A stretch of 13,878 bases of DNA from Candidatus Schekmanbacteria bacterium RIFCSPLOWO2_02_FULL_38_14. Its GTDB lineage: Bacteria > Schekmanbacteria > GWA2-38-11. The stretch covers positions 1-13,878 of the forward strand of contig MGDH01000034.1 of the NCBI GenBank assembly GCA_001790855.1, in the 5' to 3' direction. A program made the position numbers and the translations under genes. Below, piece after piece: positions 1-7,144 of the stretch. The notes beneath the pieces were generated by a model. It saw only the letters and a list, made by a program, of their open reading frames with translations. It was not told the DNA's origin and searched no databases. Positions within the stretch are counted from its first letter, which is position 1, and each line of letters opens with the position of its first letter.

Positions 1-751
1 CTGCATTTCTATGCTAACAAACAAGAGGTCGCCTGAGGATGTAAAAATTATTCTTCAAAAAATAAGAAGCAGGCTTGAAATTCCTATGTCTGTTCTGATA
101 ACACCAACAATTCTTACACAAAAAGATATTGCAGATTTCAAAATGTGCGGCGCTGATAAGGTTGGAATTGCAATTGATACAGCAAAAGAGGAAATCTTTG
201 AGATTCACAGGGGGAAAAACGTAAAGGGACCTCACAAATGGGGCAAATACTGGGATACGGTTGATGTATCTTTGAAGATTTTCGGAGAAAAAAATGTTGG
301 GATACATCTGGTGGTTGGGCTTGGGGAGACAGAAAAAGAGATGCTGGAGGTAATCCAGAAGATATATGACAAGGGCGCCCTTTCGCATCTGTTTTCGTTT
401 TTTGCAGAAAACGGCTCTCCTCTTGAATCAGTCTGCCAGCCTTCACTTGGCACATATTACAGGATACAGCTTGGGAGACATTTGATTCACGAAGGGATTG
501 TTTCATTCAAAGATTTTTCATTTGATTCAAGCGGGAAACTTGTTTCATTCAATATCCCGCCAAAGATTTTTGATGAAGCAATCAGTTCAGGTTATCCCTT
601 TATGACAAGCGGCTGTGCGGGAGAGGACGGAGAAGTCGCCTGCAACAGGCCTTACGGCAACTGCCTTCCAGGACCTGATATAAGGAATTATCCCTTTAAA
701 CCAAATGAAAACGATGTGGTGAGAATAAGGAGTCATCTTTTTGCAGACTGA
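1..751 (+). CDS. lipS1: Radical SAM protein, LipS1-like lipoyl synthase subunit (5' truncated by window edge)
   Basis: The reading frame is open to the left edge, so the start and the N-terminal CxxxCxxC cluster motif lie outside; 249 residues are visible. The barrel portion carries a VGLGETEKEM segment, the glycine-rich SAM-side motif of biotin-synthase-like radical SAM enzymes. The C-terminus has three cysteines in SGCAGEDGEVACNRPYGNC, a possible auxiliary cluster site, followed by a PGPDIRNYPF tail. This C-terminal pattern resembles the 'biotin synthase-related' family that includes archaeal LipS1, which with LipS2 inserts sulfur into octanoyl groups to make lipoate. The next gene overlaps by 11 nt and looks like the LipS2 partner, which is the main support for the name. 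No lipoate ligase or lipoyl-domain protein is visible here. It could instead be another sulfur-inserting or methylthio-type radical SAM enzyme. Confidence 0.62.
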   Translation, partial: CISMLTNKRSPEDVKIILQKIRSRLEIPMSVLITPTILTQKDIADFKMCGADKVGIAIDTAKEEIFEIHRGKNVKGPHKWGKYWDTVDVSLKIFGEKNVGIHLVVGLGETEKEMLEVIQKIYDKGALSHLFSFFAENGSPLESVCQPSLGTYYRIQLGRHLIHEGIVSFKDFSFDSSGKLVSFNIPPKIFDEAISSGYPFMTSGCAGEDGEVACNRPYGNCLPGPDIRNYPFKPNENDVVRIRSHLFAD

Positions 752-1712
752 ACTTGCTGCCTTTTATAGCGACTTATCATTTGAAAAACTCCTCCAGAAA
801 GCGAGGGAAATCTCGTGGAAGAATTTTGGGAAGAAAATCACCTTCTATCTTCCAGGAATGATCAGATATGGAAATGAAACAGGGCTTTATCCTGCCATAT
901 CAGTTACAGGTAAAAACTGCGAGCTTAAATGCGAGCATTGCAGTGGCAGGGTTTTGGAGCCAATGATTTCAGCCACAACCTCTGAATCCCTGTTAGAGAT
1001 TTGTCTTCGTCTTAATGAAAGGGGATACATAGGGTGCCTTTTAAGCGGTGGAAGTGACTTGAAGGGTGTTGTGCCGTGGGATAAATTTGTTGATGCAATT
1101 GCTGAAATAAAAATGAGAACAAAACTTTCAGTATCAATTCATACCGGAATAATCAGCCTTGAAACAGCAAAGAGGCTTAGAGATGCAGGGGTTGACCAGG
1201 CATTGATTGATGTGATTGGCGATGATGAGACTGTAAGAAGGGTTTACCATCTTGAGAATGGAACAAGTCTTATTTATGATTCCTTAAAAGCACTGCATAC
1301 AGCAGGAATTCCCATGGTTCCGCATATTGTTGTTGGAATTTTCTATGGGGAGATTAAAGGAGAAGTAAAAGCCATTGAGATGTTGAGAGAGTTTAAACTT
1401 AGGGCTTTGGTGATTGTTGTTTTCACTCCTTTTAAGGGGACTTCAATGGAATCAATTATCCCGCCGCCTCCAAAAGAGGTTGCGAAAATAATTGCCCTTG
1501 CAAGGATTAACCTTCCTGACACTATGATTTCACTCGGGTGTGAAAGAAACCGCGGCAGGGAAGGATTTGAGACTGAGGTTTTTGCAATAGATGCAGGGAT
1601 AAACAGGATTGCAGTTCAGTCTGATTATGCAATCAAGAGGGCGCAGGAGTATGGTCTTGAAATAAATTACCAGAAAACTTGTTGTTCCATAAATAATTTA
1701 GTAGAGGGATAA
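741..1712 (+). CDS. lipS2: Radical SAM protein, LipS2-like lipoyl synthase subunit
   Basis: The 323-residue protein has the radical SAM cluster motif CELKCEHC (CxxxCxxC) near residue 60, preceded by ISVTGKNC. It is followed by LLSGGSDLKG, the GGE-like SAM-binding element. Further cysteines occur in ISLGCERNRG near residue 270 and in the KTCCSI tail, which could bind an auxiliary cluster. These features match the COG1856-type 'homologue of biotin synthase', the group that includes LipS2. The TTG start at 741 is supported by AAGGAG at 727-732, 8 nt upstream; the next ATG would discard conserved sequence. It overlaps the upstream radical SAM gene by 11 nt, implying translational coupling and a two-protein enzyme. 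The inferred role is sulfur insertion at C6/C8 of octanoyl-protein. The radical SAM assignment is near certain; the lipoyl synthase role rests on pairing and motif memory. Confidence 0.68.
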   Translation: MQTELAAFYSDLSFEKLLQKAREISWKNFGKKITFYLPGMIRYGNETGLYPAISVTGKNCELKCEHCSGRVLEPMISATTSESLLEICLRLNERGYIGCLLSGGSDLKGVVPWDKFVDAIAEIKMRTKLSVSIHTGIISLETAKRLRDAGVDQALIDVIGDDETVRRVYHLENGTSLIYDSLKALHTAGIPMVPHIVVGIFYGEIKGEVKAIEMLREFKLRALVIVVFTPFKGTSMESIIPPPPKEVAKIIALARINLPDTMISLGCERNRGREGFETEVFAIDAGINRIAVQSDYAIKRAQEYGLEINYQKTCCSINNLVEG

Positions 1713-1759
1713 TAAAATTTTGAGCTTTTAGCAAAAATATTTTTCTTAAGGAGTAATCA

Positions 1760-2044
1760 ATGCCAAAGAAACAAAAGGCTGGCCCTAAGATATTAGCCAG
1801 GGTCAAAAGCAAAAAAGGTTTTTGCACTGCAGGACATGAAATCGGAGATGAATTCATTCTCTCTCTTACAACACCTGAAGGTTTATGTGTTGACGCTTGT
1901 ATATGTCTGGTGCAGAATATTCATAATTTGATACGTACCAAGGATAAATTCTGGGAAGATGCGGATGCAGTTGTTTGTGTTGATTGCCCTGATAAAGTAA
2001 ACTTGGTTACCTTTGAACTGAAGAAAATTAATTTTAAATTGTAG
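1760..2044 (+). CDS. Small cysteine-rich TIGR04076-family-like protein
   Basis: This 94-residue protein resembles the TIGR04076 family: small soluble proteins starting with a lysine-rich strand (ARVKSKKGFC), then GHEIGDEF, a PEGLC-x-xAC segment, and an ending VVCVDCPDKVNLVTFELKKI. Six cysteines are spread over the chain (22, 43, 47, 49, 73, 76), consistent with a metal or cluster site or redox thiols. There is no signal peptide or membrane segment. The start is supported by AAGGAG at 1748-1753, six bases upstream of the ATG. It lies 47 nt behind the lipS2-like gene on the same strand and is probably co-transcribed. The family has no established biochemical function to my knowledge, so the link to the radical SAM pair is only positional. 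Confidence 0.7.
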   Translation: MPKKQKAGPKILARVKSKKGFCTAGHEIGDEFILSLTTPEGLCVDACICLVQNIHNLIRTKDKFWEDADAVVCVDCPDKVNLVTFELKKINFKL

Positions 2045-2045
2045 C

Positions 2046-2062
2046 TGCAGAGCCTTGCTCTG
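2046..2062 (+). repeat. Short perfect hairpin GCAGAGC-ctt-GCTCTGC
   Basis: A 7-bp perfect stem with a 3-nt loop sits two bases after the stop of the cysteine-rich gene and 28 bases before the methyltransferase start. The following CTCTTAT is only weakly T-rich, so it is a poor intrinsic terminator. It may be a short REP-type palindrome or a partial transcription barrier between the two genes. Confidence 0.4.
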
Positions 2063-2090
2063 CCTCTTATAACAAACACTGGAGGCTGAC

Positions 2091-3095
2091 TTGATTGCCA
2101 AATCAGATAGTAAAAAAATCGTACAGATGATTGAAGAGGGAAGCGGATTCTGGACATCAAGCATTCTCATAGCTGCTAACCAGCTTGATATTTTCGATGC
2201 CTTGTCTTTAAAAAAGACTGCTCAGGAAGTTGCAAAAAAGATAAATGGAAAACTGCGAGGCACTGAAATCCTTCTCAATGCCCTTACTGCCATGGGATAT
2301 ATAAAAAAGGTCAATGAATTTTATATGAACACTCCTTTTTCTGAAAAATATCTTGTTAAAGGGAAAGAGACATATATGGGGAGCGCTTTAGGGCATTATT
2401 ACCAGATGTGGAAGGACTGGGGAAACCTTGTTGACATAGTAAAAAATGGTTCAGGGGATATACAGTTTGAAAAAAAGTTTTTAGAAACTGATGCAAATCA
2501 GACAGAGGTCTTTATTGATACTATGTACCAGCTTGGACAGCAGGATTCTGTAACGCTTGCATCAAAGTTAGATTTAAAAGGGGTTAAAAGAGTCCTTGAT
2601 GTAGGCGGAGGACCGGGGCATTACTCTTTTGCCATGATAGAGAAGAACCCGCAGATAAGAGCAACAGTTTTAGACCTTCCTCTGACGCTGAGAGTAACAA
2701 AGAAATATATCAAGAAAAGAAATATGACAGGAAAGGTAGATACCATTGAAGGAGATTTTACAAAAGATGATTATAGAAAAGGCTATGACCTGATACTACT
2801 TTCACATGTTCTTCACAGCAATTCTCTCAAAGACTGCCAGAAAATGATAAATAAAAGCTACAGGGCATTGAACGGTGGAGGAAGGATTGTCATTCATGAA
2901 TTTGTTTTAAATGATGATAAATTTACGCCTCCTGATGCAGCAATATTCTCTGTGAATATGCTGGTTAATACAAAGGAAGGCGCTTCCTATTCAATTTCAG
3001 AAATAACTTCACTTTTAAAAAGCGCAGGATTTAAAAACTTCAGGCATGGCAGAGTTACAGAGAGGTCAGGTTTTGTGGTGGGATATAAGGAGTAG
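2091..3095 (+). CDS. Class I SAM-dependent O-methyltransferase (family 2, winged-helix dimerisation domain)
   Basis: The 334-residue protein has the two-part layout of the acetylserotonin/O-demethylpuromycin-type methyltransferases. Residues 1-95 form a winged-helix dimerisation domain (ILIAANQLDIFDAL, then an HTH-like stretch). The rest is a Rossmann SAM-binding domain with motif I VLDVGGGPGHY at 168-178, an acidic DLP at 195-197, GDF at 221-223 and LLSHVLH at 236-242, where His242 occupies the usual region of the general base. The C-terminal PPDAAIFSVNMLVNTKEG segment is typical of the family. The start is TTG with GGAGG at 2081-2085, five bases upstream. The substrate cannot be read from sequence; relatives methylate hydroxyls of small aromatics, tetrapyrroles or carotenoids. 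It follows the radical SAM/TIGR04076 genes and precedes an FMN-binding protein. A stump of a homologous gene lies at 8300-8491. Confidence 0.85.
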   Translation: MIAKSDSKKIVQMIEEGSGFWTSSILIAANQLDIFDALSLKKTAQEVAKKINGKLRGTEILLNALTAMGYIKKVNEFYMNTPFSEKYLVKGKETYMGSALGHYYQMWKDWGNLVDIVKNGSGDIQFEKKFLETDANQTEVFIDTMYQLGQQDSVTLASKLDLKGVKRVLDVGGGPGHYSFAMIEKNPQIRATVLDLPLTLRVTKKYIKKRNMTGKVDTIEGDFTKDDYRKGYDLILLSHVLHSNSLKDCQKMINKSYRALNGGGRIVIHEFVLNDDKFTPPDAAIFSVNMLVNTKEGASYSISEITSLLKSAGFKNFRHGRVTERSGFVVGYKE

Positions 3096-3129
3096 AGAGT
3101 TTGCTATCATAAAGGAAAAAGTAAAGAAC

Positions 3130-3148
3130 CCCTCAGCAAGCTGGAGGG
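3130..3148 (+). other. Hairpin in the leader of the split-barrel gene
   Basis: CCCTCAGC pairs with GCTGGAGGG with one bulged G and a tight loop. It lies between the methyltransferase stop and the next start. No T-run follows directly, so it is either a weak terminator, a leader structure or another short palindromic repeat. Its CAGCAAGC core also occurs in the arm of the foldback element near 6452-6459. Confidence 0.3.
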
Positions 3149-3182
3149 TATTCTGGCATATTTTTATAACACTGGAGGAAAA

Positions 3183-3668
3183 ATGAAAACCAAAAGCAAT
3201 GTTAGGGATTTGACAAAAGAGGAAATTGATTCATTTTTAAAAGGGCAGAAAGTCGGGACACTTGCCCTGACAGACGGAAAGACTGCATATGCAATACCTC
3301 TTGCATATTCCTATGATGAAGGGGTTGTGTATCTGACCCTTGGCGGCGGCGGAAGAAAGGCCGGTTATATTGAGGAAAACAAAGATGTATGTTTTTCTGT
3401 ACACTGGCTTCCATCAGATTACGGCAGTGGAGGTAATTCATGGAAATCTGTTATTTGTGACGGTGAGCTTGTCAGGATAACCAACCCTGAAGGAATAACA
3501 AAGGCAATCAGAGTTCTGGAAAAGCATATGGGTAGGCCTGCAAATGCTCTTGATAATATTCTTACGATGACACTAAAAAAACCCATGGAATCAAGCTTCT
3601 GGAGCGTAAAGATTAAGAAGGCTGGAGGAAGGGGAGTTGAGAATTTCAAGGAAGAGTTTTCGGAATAG
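3183..3668 (+). CDS. Pyridoxamine 5'-phosphate oxidase-like FMN-binding split-barrel protein
   Basis: The 161-residue protein begins with a short helix (LTKEEIDSFLKGQKVGTLALTDG) leading into the first strand of a flavin-reductase/PNPOx split barrel. It continues with the AIPLAYSYDEGVVYLTLGGGGRKAGYIEENKDVCFSV pattern that in this superfamily lines the FMN phosphate, and WKSVICDGEL as the late barrel strand. The length and single domain fit the stand-alone 'pyridoxamine 5'-phosphate oxidase family' rather than true PdxH, which is longer. The cofactor could be FMN, F420 or haem. The ATG is preceded by GGAGG at 3174-3178. The gene probably ends the rightward run; it meets the molybdoenzyme operon tail to tail with only 7 nt between stop codons. 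The physiological substrate is unknown. Confidence 0.85.
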   Translation: MKTKSNVRDLTKEEIDSFLKGQKVGTLALTDGKTAYAIPLAYSYDEGVVYLTLGGGGRKAGYIEENKDVCFSVHWLPSDYGSGGNSWKSVICDGELVRITNPEGITKAIRVLEKHMGRPANALDNILTMTLKKPMESSFWSVKIKKAGGRGVENFKEEFSE

Positions 3669-3675
3669 AGAATAA

Positions 3676-5850
3676 TCAGGTTTCTATTGCTTCCTTTATC
3701 CGCTGTGCAGTCATTGGCAACTGGAAGAGCCTTGCTCCTGTTGCATCAAAGATTGCGTTTGCAATAACAGCACCCATGCAGGTGATTGCAGGCTCGCCTC
3801 CTCCCTGCGGAGGAAACTCTTTGTTATCAATTAAGACTGTTTCGATTTCCGGAAGCCAGGAAAAGCGTGGTATTTCATAGGTGTCAAAATTTAAATCAAT
3901 AATCCTTCCTCCCCTGAAGCGGATTTCTTCAGAGAGTGCGTAGCCAAGCCCCATTGTTATGCAGCCTTCAATCTGCATCTTTGCCCCTTCGGGATTTATT
4001 ACAAGCCCCATGTCCTGAACGCAAAGAATCCGTTTTACCTTTACCTGTCCTGTCTTTTTATCAACTTTAACTTCTGCCATTGTCACAACATATGTGCCTG
4101 AGTCAATGCTGCAGGCAATTCCGTATCCTCTGCTGCTTGGTGATTTTAAAGAAGCCCATCCAAACTTTTCTGAAGCAATTTTTATTGCATTAATCATTCT
4201 CTGGTCCTTCAGGTTATCAAGGCGGAACTGAACAGGGTCATTACCCGATTTTAAAGCCATAATGTCAATGTGTGATTCCCTTGCAAAGGTGCAGGTATTG
4301 ACTGCAGGTGCGCGCCAGGGACCTGTTGCAAAGGGATGGGAACCTGGAATTCCCTGTGCAGGAACTGCTGATTTTACAACACCGAAAACCGATGAGCGCT
4401 GGTTCTGAATGTCATAAAACTGCTCGCTTCCTCTTTCACCTGCAAAATATACATTGAAATCCCAGTAAGAAATTTTTCCTGCAATTGTGGTTCCGGAATT
4501 TATTTTTATAATTGCTGCGGGGCGGAAGGCATCAAAGAAAAATTCTTCTTCACGGCTCCATGCAACCATAACAGGCTTTCCGACAAGCTTTGCAAGGCGC
4601 GCTGCTTCTGTTGCCTGCTGGTTAACTGTTTTTCCGCCAAAACCGCCTCCAAGAAATGGAGTTATTATGCGGATATTTTTGGATGAAATCTTAAGAGCAT
4701 CTGCGACTTCTCTCTGAACAAGAAAGGGGGTCTGTGTTGATGCCCAGACAGTAATTTTACCGCCTTCCATCCGGGCAACTGCTGTGTGGGGTTCAATTGG
4801 TGCGTGGGCAACATAGCTGTTAAGATATGTTTCTTCAAAAAGATTTGATGACAGGCTTTTCCCTTTTTCAATATCACCATCCGTTGCCATAATTTTCCCT
4901 TCAGGGGCAACACCGAGGAGATGGCTGAAGATATTTTTTTCATCAACTTTTGTTTCAGGAATTTCAAATTCAGCTTTTATTTTTGCAAGGGCTTTTTCAG
5001 CCTCATCAGGATATTTGTGGAGGACTGCAATAAGGTCGTTGTCTTCTACCACAATGACATCTTTAATCTTCTTTGTCTCTGATGTGTCAATGTTTTTTAA
5101 TTTTGCTTTGTGCGCAGGGGGTCTTAAAATCTTTGCGTATAGCATTTCAGGCAGGGTTATATCTCCTGCATATCTGGCTTTTCCTGTAACCTTATCTGAT
5201 GCATCAGGGCGTTTTGAAGGTTTGCCAATTATGGAAAATTCCGACTGATTTTTTAATTTAAATTTTTTATCAAGCCGTTTTTCAATATTCTGTCCTTTTG
5301 CAATCTGTGCATAGCTTACGCTGTTTTCAGGTTTTTCTTTTTCAAAAATTATTCCGTTTTTTGTCACAAGGTTTTCTGCGGGGACTTTAAGATGCTCTGA
5401 GGCAAGTTCTATCAAAACCTGTTTTGCCTGTGAGGCTGCTTCCCTTAAAGGCTGGCAGAAGAAACGTATTGACATTGAGCCAAAAGTTCCAAGGTCCCAT
5501 GGCGAGAGGTCAGTATCACCGAGAATCATATCAACCAGGTCAACTGCCACATCAAGCTCTTCAGCTACTATCTGGGCAAATGAAGTGATTATGCCCTGTC
5601 CCATTTCAATTTTGCCTGTAAAGCAGGTAACCCTGCCGTTTTCTCCTATTTTTAAAAAGGCATTTGAACCTGAAGGGTTTATCTGAAGTGCTCCTGCCCT
5701 GCGGATTATCTCCTGAAATGCTGAGGAATCGCGGTAAGAGAAAAAGATTATGATTCCTCCTCCGAATAGTTTCAGGAAATCTCTTCTCATGAGAGTGAAA
5801 GGAGATTTTATCTCTTTAAAATAAAGCTCTTTATATTCTTCTTTTCTCAT
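3676..5850 (-). CDS. Xanthine dehydrogenase family molybdopterin-binding subunit (IorB-like large subunit)
   Basis: From the ATG at 5850 this is 724 residues, normal for IorB-type large subunits of molybdenum hydroxylases. MRRDFLKLFGGG at 21-32 is a twin-arginine-like motif, suggesting Tat export of the assembled enzyme, although the hydrophobic stretch is short. Moco-binding elements are visible: GKIEMGQGI near 79-87, EPHTAVA near 353, GGGFGGK at 401-407 and GPWRAP at 510-515. GGGEPA at 683-688 holds Glu686, the expected catalytic glutamate that deprotonates the Mo-OH. The start at 5850 overlaps the small-subunit stop as ATGA with GGGAGG about ten bases upstream; a frame extending to 5928 would lie inside the partner gene and is rejected. 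No FAD subunit is encoded nearby, so electrons probably leave through the [2Fe-2S] partner to a cytochrome. It may hydroxylate an N-heterocycle or oxidise an aldehyde; the substrate is unknown. Confidence 0.9.
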   Translation of the reverse strand: MRKEEYKELYFKEIKSPFTLMRRDFLKLFGGGIIIFFSYRDSSAFQEIIRRAGALQINPSGSNAFLKIGENGRVTCFTGKIEMGQGIITSFAQIVAEELDVAVDLVDMILGDTDLSPWDLGTFGSMSIRFFCQPLREAASQAKQVLIELASEHLKVPAENLVTKNGIIFEKEKPENSVSYAQIAKGQNIEKRLDKKFKLKNQSEFSIIGKPSKRPDASDKVTGKARYAGDITLPEMLYAKILRPPAHKAKLKNIDTSETKKIKDVIVVEDNDLIAVLHKYPDEAEKALAKIKAEFEIPETKVDEKNIFSHLLGVAPEGKIMATDGDIEKGKSLSSNLFEETYLNSYVAHAPIEPHTAVARMEGGKITVWASTQTPFLVQREVADALKISSKNIRIITPFLGGGFGGKTVNQQATEAARLAKLVGKPVMVAWSREEEFFFDAFRPAAIIKINSGTTIAGKISYWDFNVYFAGERGSEQFYDIQNQRSSVFGVVKSAVPAQGIPGSHPFATGPWRAPAVNTCTFARESHIDIMALKSGNDPVQFRLDNLKDQRMINAIKIASEKFGWASLKSPSSRGYGIACSIDSGTYVVTMAEVKVDKKTGQVKVKRILCVQDMGLVINPEGAKMQIEGCITMGLGYALSEEIRFRGGRIIDLNFDTYEIPRFSWLPEIETVLIDNKEFPPQGGGEPAITCMGAVIANAIFDATGARLFQLPMTAQRIKEAIET

Positions 5851-6329
5851 CTCTTTTTTCCTCCCTTCATCTCTTTGGCAGCAGATTTGATGGCTTTGAT
5901 GATTCTTGTATGTGAACCGCAGCGGCATAAATTTCCGTCCATTGCCTCTATGATTTCCCTGTCAGATGGATTAAGATTTTTCAACAGAAGGCTGTAGGCT
6001 GTGAGAATCATTCCAGAGGTGCAGTATCCGCACTGAAAGGCATTGTGTTCAATAAATGATTTCTGGAGGGGGTGGAGGTTCCCATCTTTTGAAAGCCCTT
6101 CAATTGTGATTACTTCCTTTCCTCTTACATCATTTACCGGGGTGGTGCATGATTTTACAGGTTTGTTATTTACAAGCACTGTGCAGGAACCACAGTGTCC
6201 CTGACCACACCCGTATTTTGTCCCTGTAATGCTAAGGTCAGTCCTCAGCACCCATAGAAGCATTCTGTTTCCGTCAACATTGAGGCTTACAGGTTCTCCG
6301 TTTAATTTGGACTTAATGGTTTCTATCAT
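5847..6329 (-). CDS. (2Fe-2S)-binding small subunit of molybdenum hydroxylase (IorA-like)
   Basis: The 160-residue protein has the two cluster domains of xanthine-oxidase-type small subunits. The plant-ferredoxin-like cluster is bound by Cys41, Cys46, Cys49 and Cys61 (GCGQGHCGSC...SC). The C-terminal helical cluster domain has Cys100, Cys103, Cys135 and Cys137 (FQCGYC...NLCRCG). It passes electrons from the Moco of the large subunit to the acceptor. It has no signal peptide and would be co-exported with the partner that carries the twin-arginine motif. It is first in the operon; its stop overlaps the large-subunit start by four bases. No SD is visible before the ATG at 6329; instead an A/T-rich stretch follows a promoter-like sequence ending about 13 bases upstream, so the leader may be very short. 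Confidence 0.92.
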   Translation of the reverse strand: MIETIKSKLNGEPVSLNVDGNRMLLWVLRTDLSITGTKYGCGQGHCGSCTVLVNNKPVKSCTTPVNDVRGKEVITIEGLSKDGNLHPLQKSFIEHNAFQCGYCTSGMILTAYSLLLKNLNPSDREIIEAMDGNLCRCGSHTRIIKAIKSAAKEMKGGKKR

Positions 6330-6342
6330 AAATATTTTATTT

Positions 6343-6372
6343 AAGATAAAATTTATAATCAGTGTATGTCAA
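6343..6372 (-). promoter_or_regulatory. Putative sigma70-type promoter of the molybdenum hydroxylase operon
   Basis: On the minus strand a perfect -35 TTGACA (6372-6367) is followed after 18 bases by TATCTT (6348-6343), a 4/6 match to the -10 consensus. The predicted transcript start falls only about 6-7 bases before the ATG at 6329, which would give a nearly leaderless mRNA and explain the missing SD. Confidence 0.4.
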
Positions 6373-6388
6373 ACAAAAATATTTCTAA

Positions 6389-6424
6389 TTGATTATTTTT
6401 TATCTTCGCCATATAAATAATCAA
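6389..6424. promoter_or_regulatory. 10-bp perfect inverted repeat upstream of the iorAB-like promoter (candidate operator)
   Basis: TTGATTATTT (6389-6398) and AAATAATCAA (6415-6424) are exact reverse complements separated by 16 bases. The site begins 17 bases upstream of the -35 hexamer of the molybdenum hydroxylase promoter, a suitable place for an activator site. No regulator gene is adjacent, and the AT-rich composition makes a chance palindrome possible. Confidence 0.35.
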
Positions 6425-6447
6425 GGTTTTTACCTATATTGAAAGCT

Positions 6448-6603
6448 CCCCACAGCAAGCAGGCTATCAGACAATTCCATGTTTGTCATTGCGAGCGACC
6501 AAAGGGAGCGTGGCAATCTCATTAATAACAATGACATTTCTGAGATTGCTTCGTCGCTTCGCTCCTCGCAATGACATTGTCGGACAGCCTGCAAGCTATG
6601 GGG
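6448..6603. repeat. REP/MITE-like foldback element, full copy (156 bp)
   Basis: Nearly the whole segment folds on itself. The outer arms 6448-6475 and 6576-6603 are imperfect inverted repeats of 28 bases starting CCCCA and ending GACAAT. Inside, GTCATTGCGAG (6485-6495) pairs perfectly with CTCGCAATGAC (6565-6575), and GCAATCTCA (6513-6521) with TGAGATTGC (6541-6549). The tcATTGCGAGCG...GAAGCAATCTC core is a well-known style of dispersed palindromic repeat in bacterial genomes. It has no coding capacity of its own. Related copies are at 10740-10850 and 9655-9709, with a fragment at 8279-8299. Confidence 0.8.
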
Positions 6604-6649
6604 TTAGCGAGCGCTTTGCATTTTCCAAACATCAAGGAGGCTTAAGGCA

Positions 6650-6727
6650 ATGAGCGAGAAAAAGAGCAGTTTTTTGGGAAAGTTTCTGAAATATCCTCTA
6701 TCCGGTCAAGCATTGCGTTCATTTTAA
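6650..6727 (+). CDS. Very short ORF (25 aa) with strong SD, unknown
   Basis: AAGGAGG at 6634-6640 lies nine bases before an ATG that opens a 25-residue frame (MSEKKSSFLGKFLKYPLSGQ...) ending TAA at 6727. It resembles nothing I recognise. The good ribosome site suggests a translated small peptide, or the first codons of a gene whose rest has been lost in this repeat-rich patch. Confidence 0.25.
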   Translation: MSEKKSSFLGKFLKYPLSGQALRSF

Positions 6728-6786
6728 AAAAAAACTGTAGACAAAAAAATAAATTAGTATAGGATTTTTTCCGGAGGCTTTCTCCT

Positions 6787-6987
6787 ATGCCTTTAAAGAA
6801 ATTCAAAAAACTTCCAGCTAAAAAGAAAACAAATTTCATCTCGCAGAAAATTACAAACATTCTTAAAATCCTCACTATCATTGATTCAGGGGAAAGAGTA
6901 ACAACCCCAAACCTTTCAAGAGATAACTTTGTCAGTTCAGCTTTTGAATTTAATGGCGAGATTCTGTACCTGACAATTTTCCCATAA
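6787..6987 (+). CDS. Hypothetical lysine-rich small protein (66 aa)
   Basis: The ATG at 6787 follows CCGGAGG (6770-6776) with ten bases of spacing. The frame encodes 66 residues. The first 15 are strongly basic (MPLKKFKKLPAKKK), followed by an amphipathic stretch (ISQKITNILKILTIIDSGE) and a strand-rich end. No signal peptide, cysteine motif or known domain is visible. It sits between a foldback repeat and the RAYT element with no coding neighbours close by. It may be a real small gene, since the SD is decent, or the 5' stump of a larger decayed gene. I do not recognise a family. Confidence 0.35.
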   Translation: MPLKKFKKLPAKKKTNFISQKITNILKILTIIDSGERVTTPNLSRDNFVSSAFEFNGEILYLTIFP

Positions 6988-7144
6988 CGAGGCTAGATTG
7001 TAAAGATAAGCTGGTGAATAAAGAATTGCAAAATGCCAAAATCTATGAATAATAAAAAGAGCAAATTTATGTGTAATATTTGAATCGATATAACTAGCAA
7101 TCACTCATCAATAACAATGGGAAGAAATATAAGGAGAATTTTAT

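Noticed and set aside
5851-5928. A longer N-terminus (26 residues more) for the molybdoenzyme large subunit
   Set aside because: It lies entirely inside the small-subunit gene in another frame; the ATGA overlap with an SD at 5850 is the normal coupled start.
6448-6603. CRISPR array
   Set aside because: The repeats are inverted and dispersed singly, with no regularly spaced direct repeats and no cas genes.
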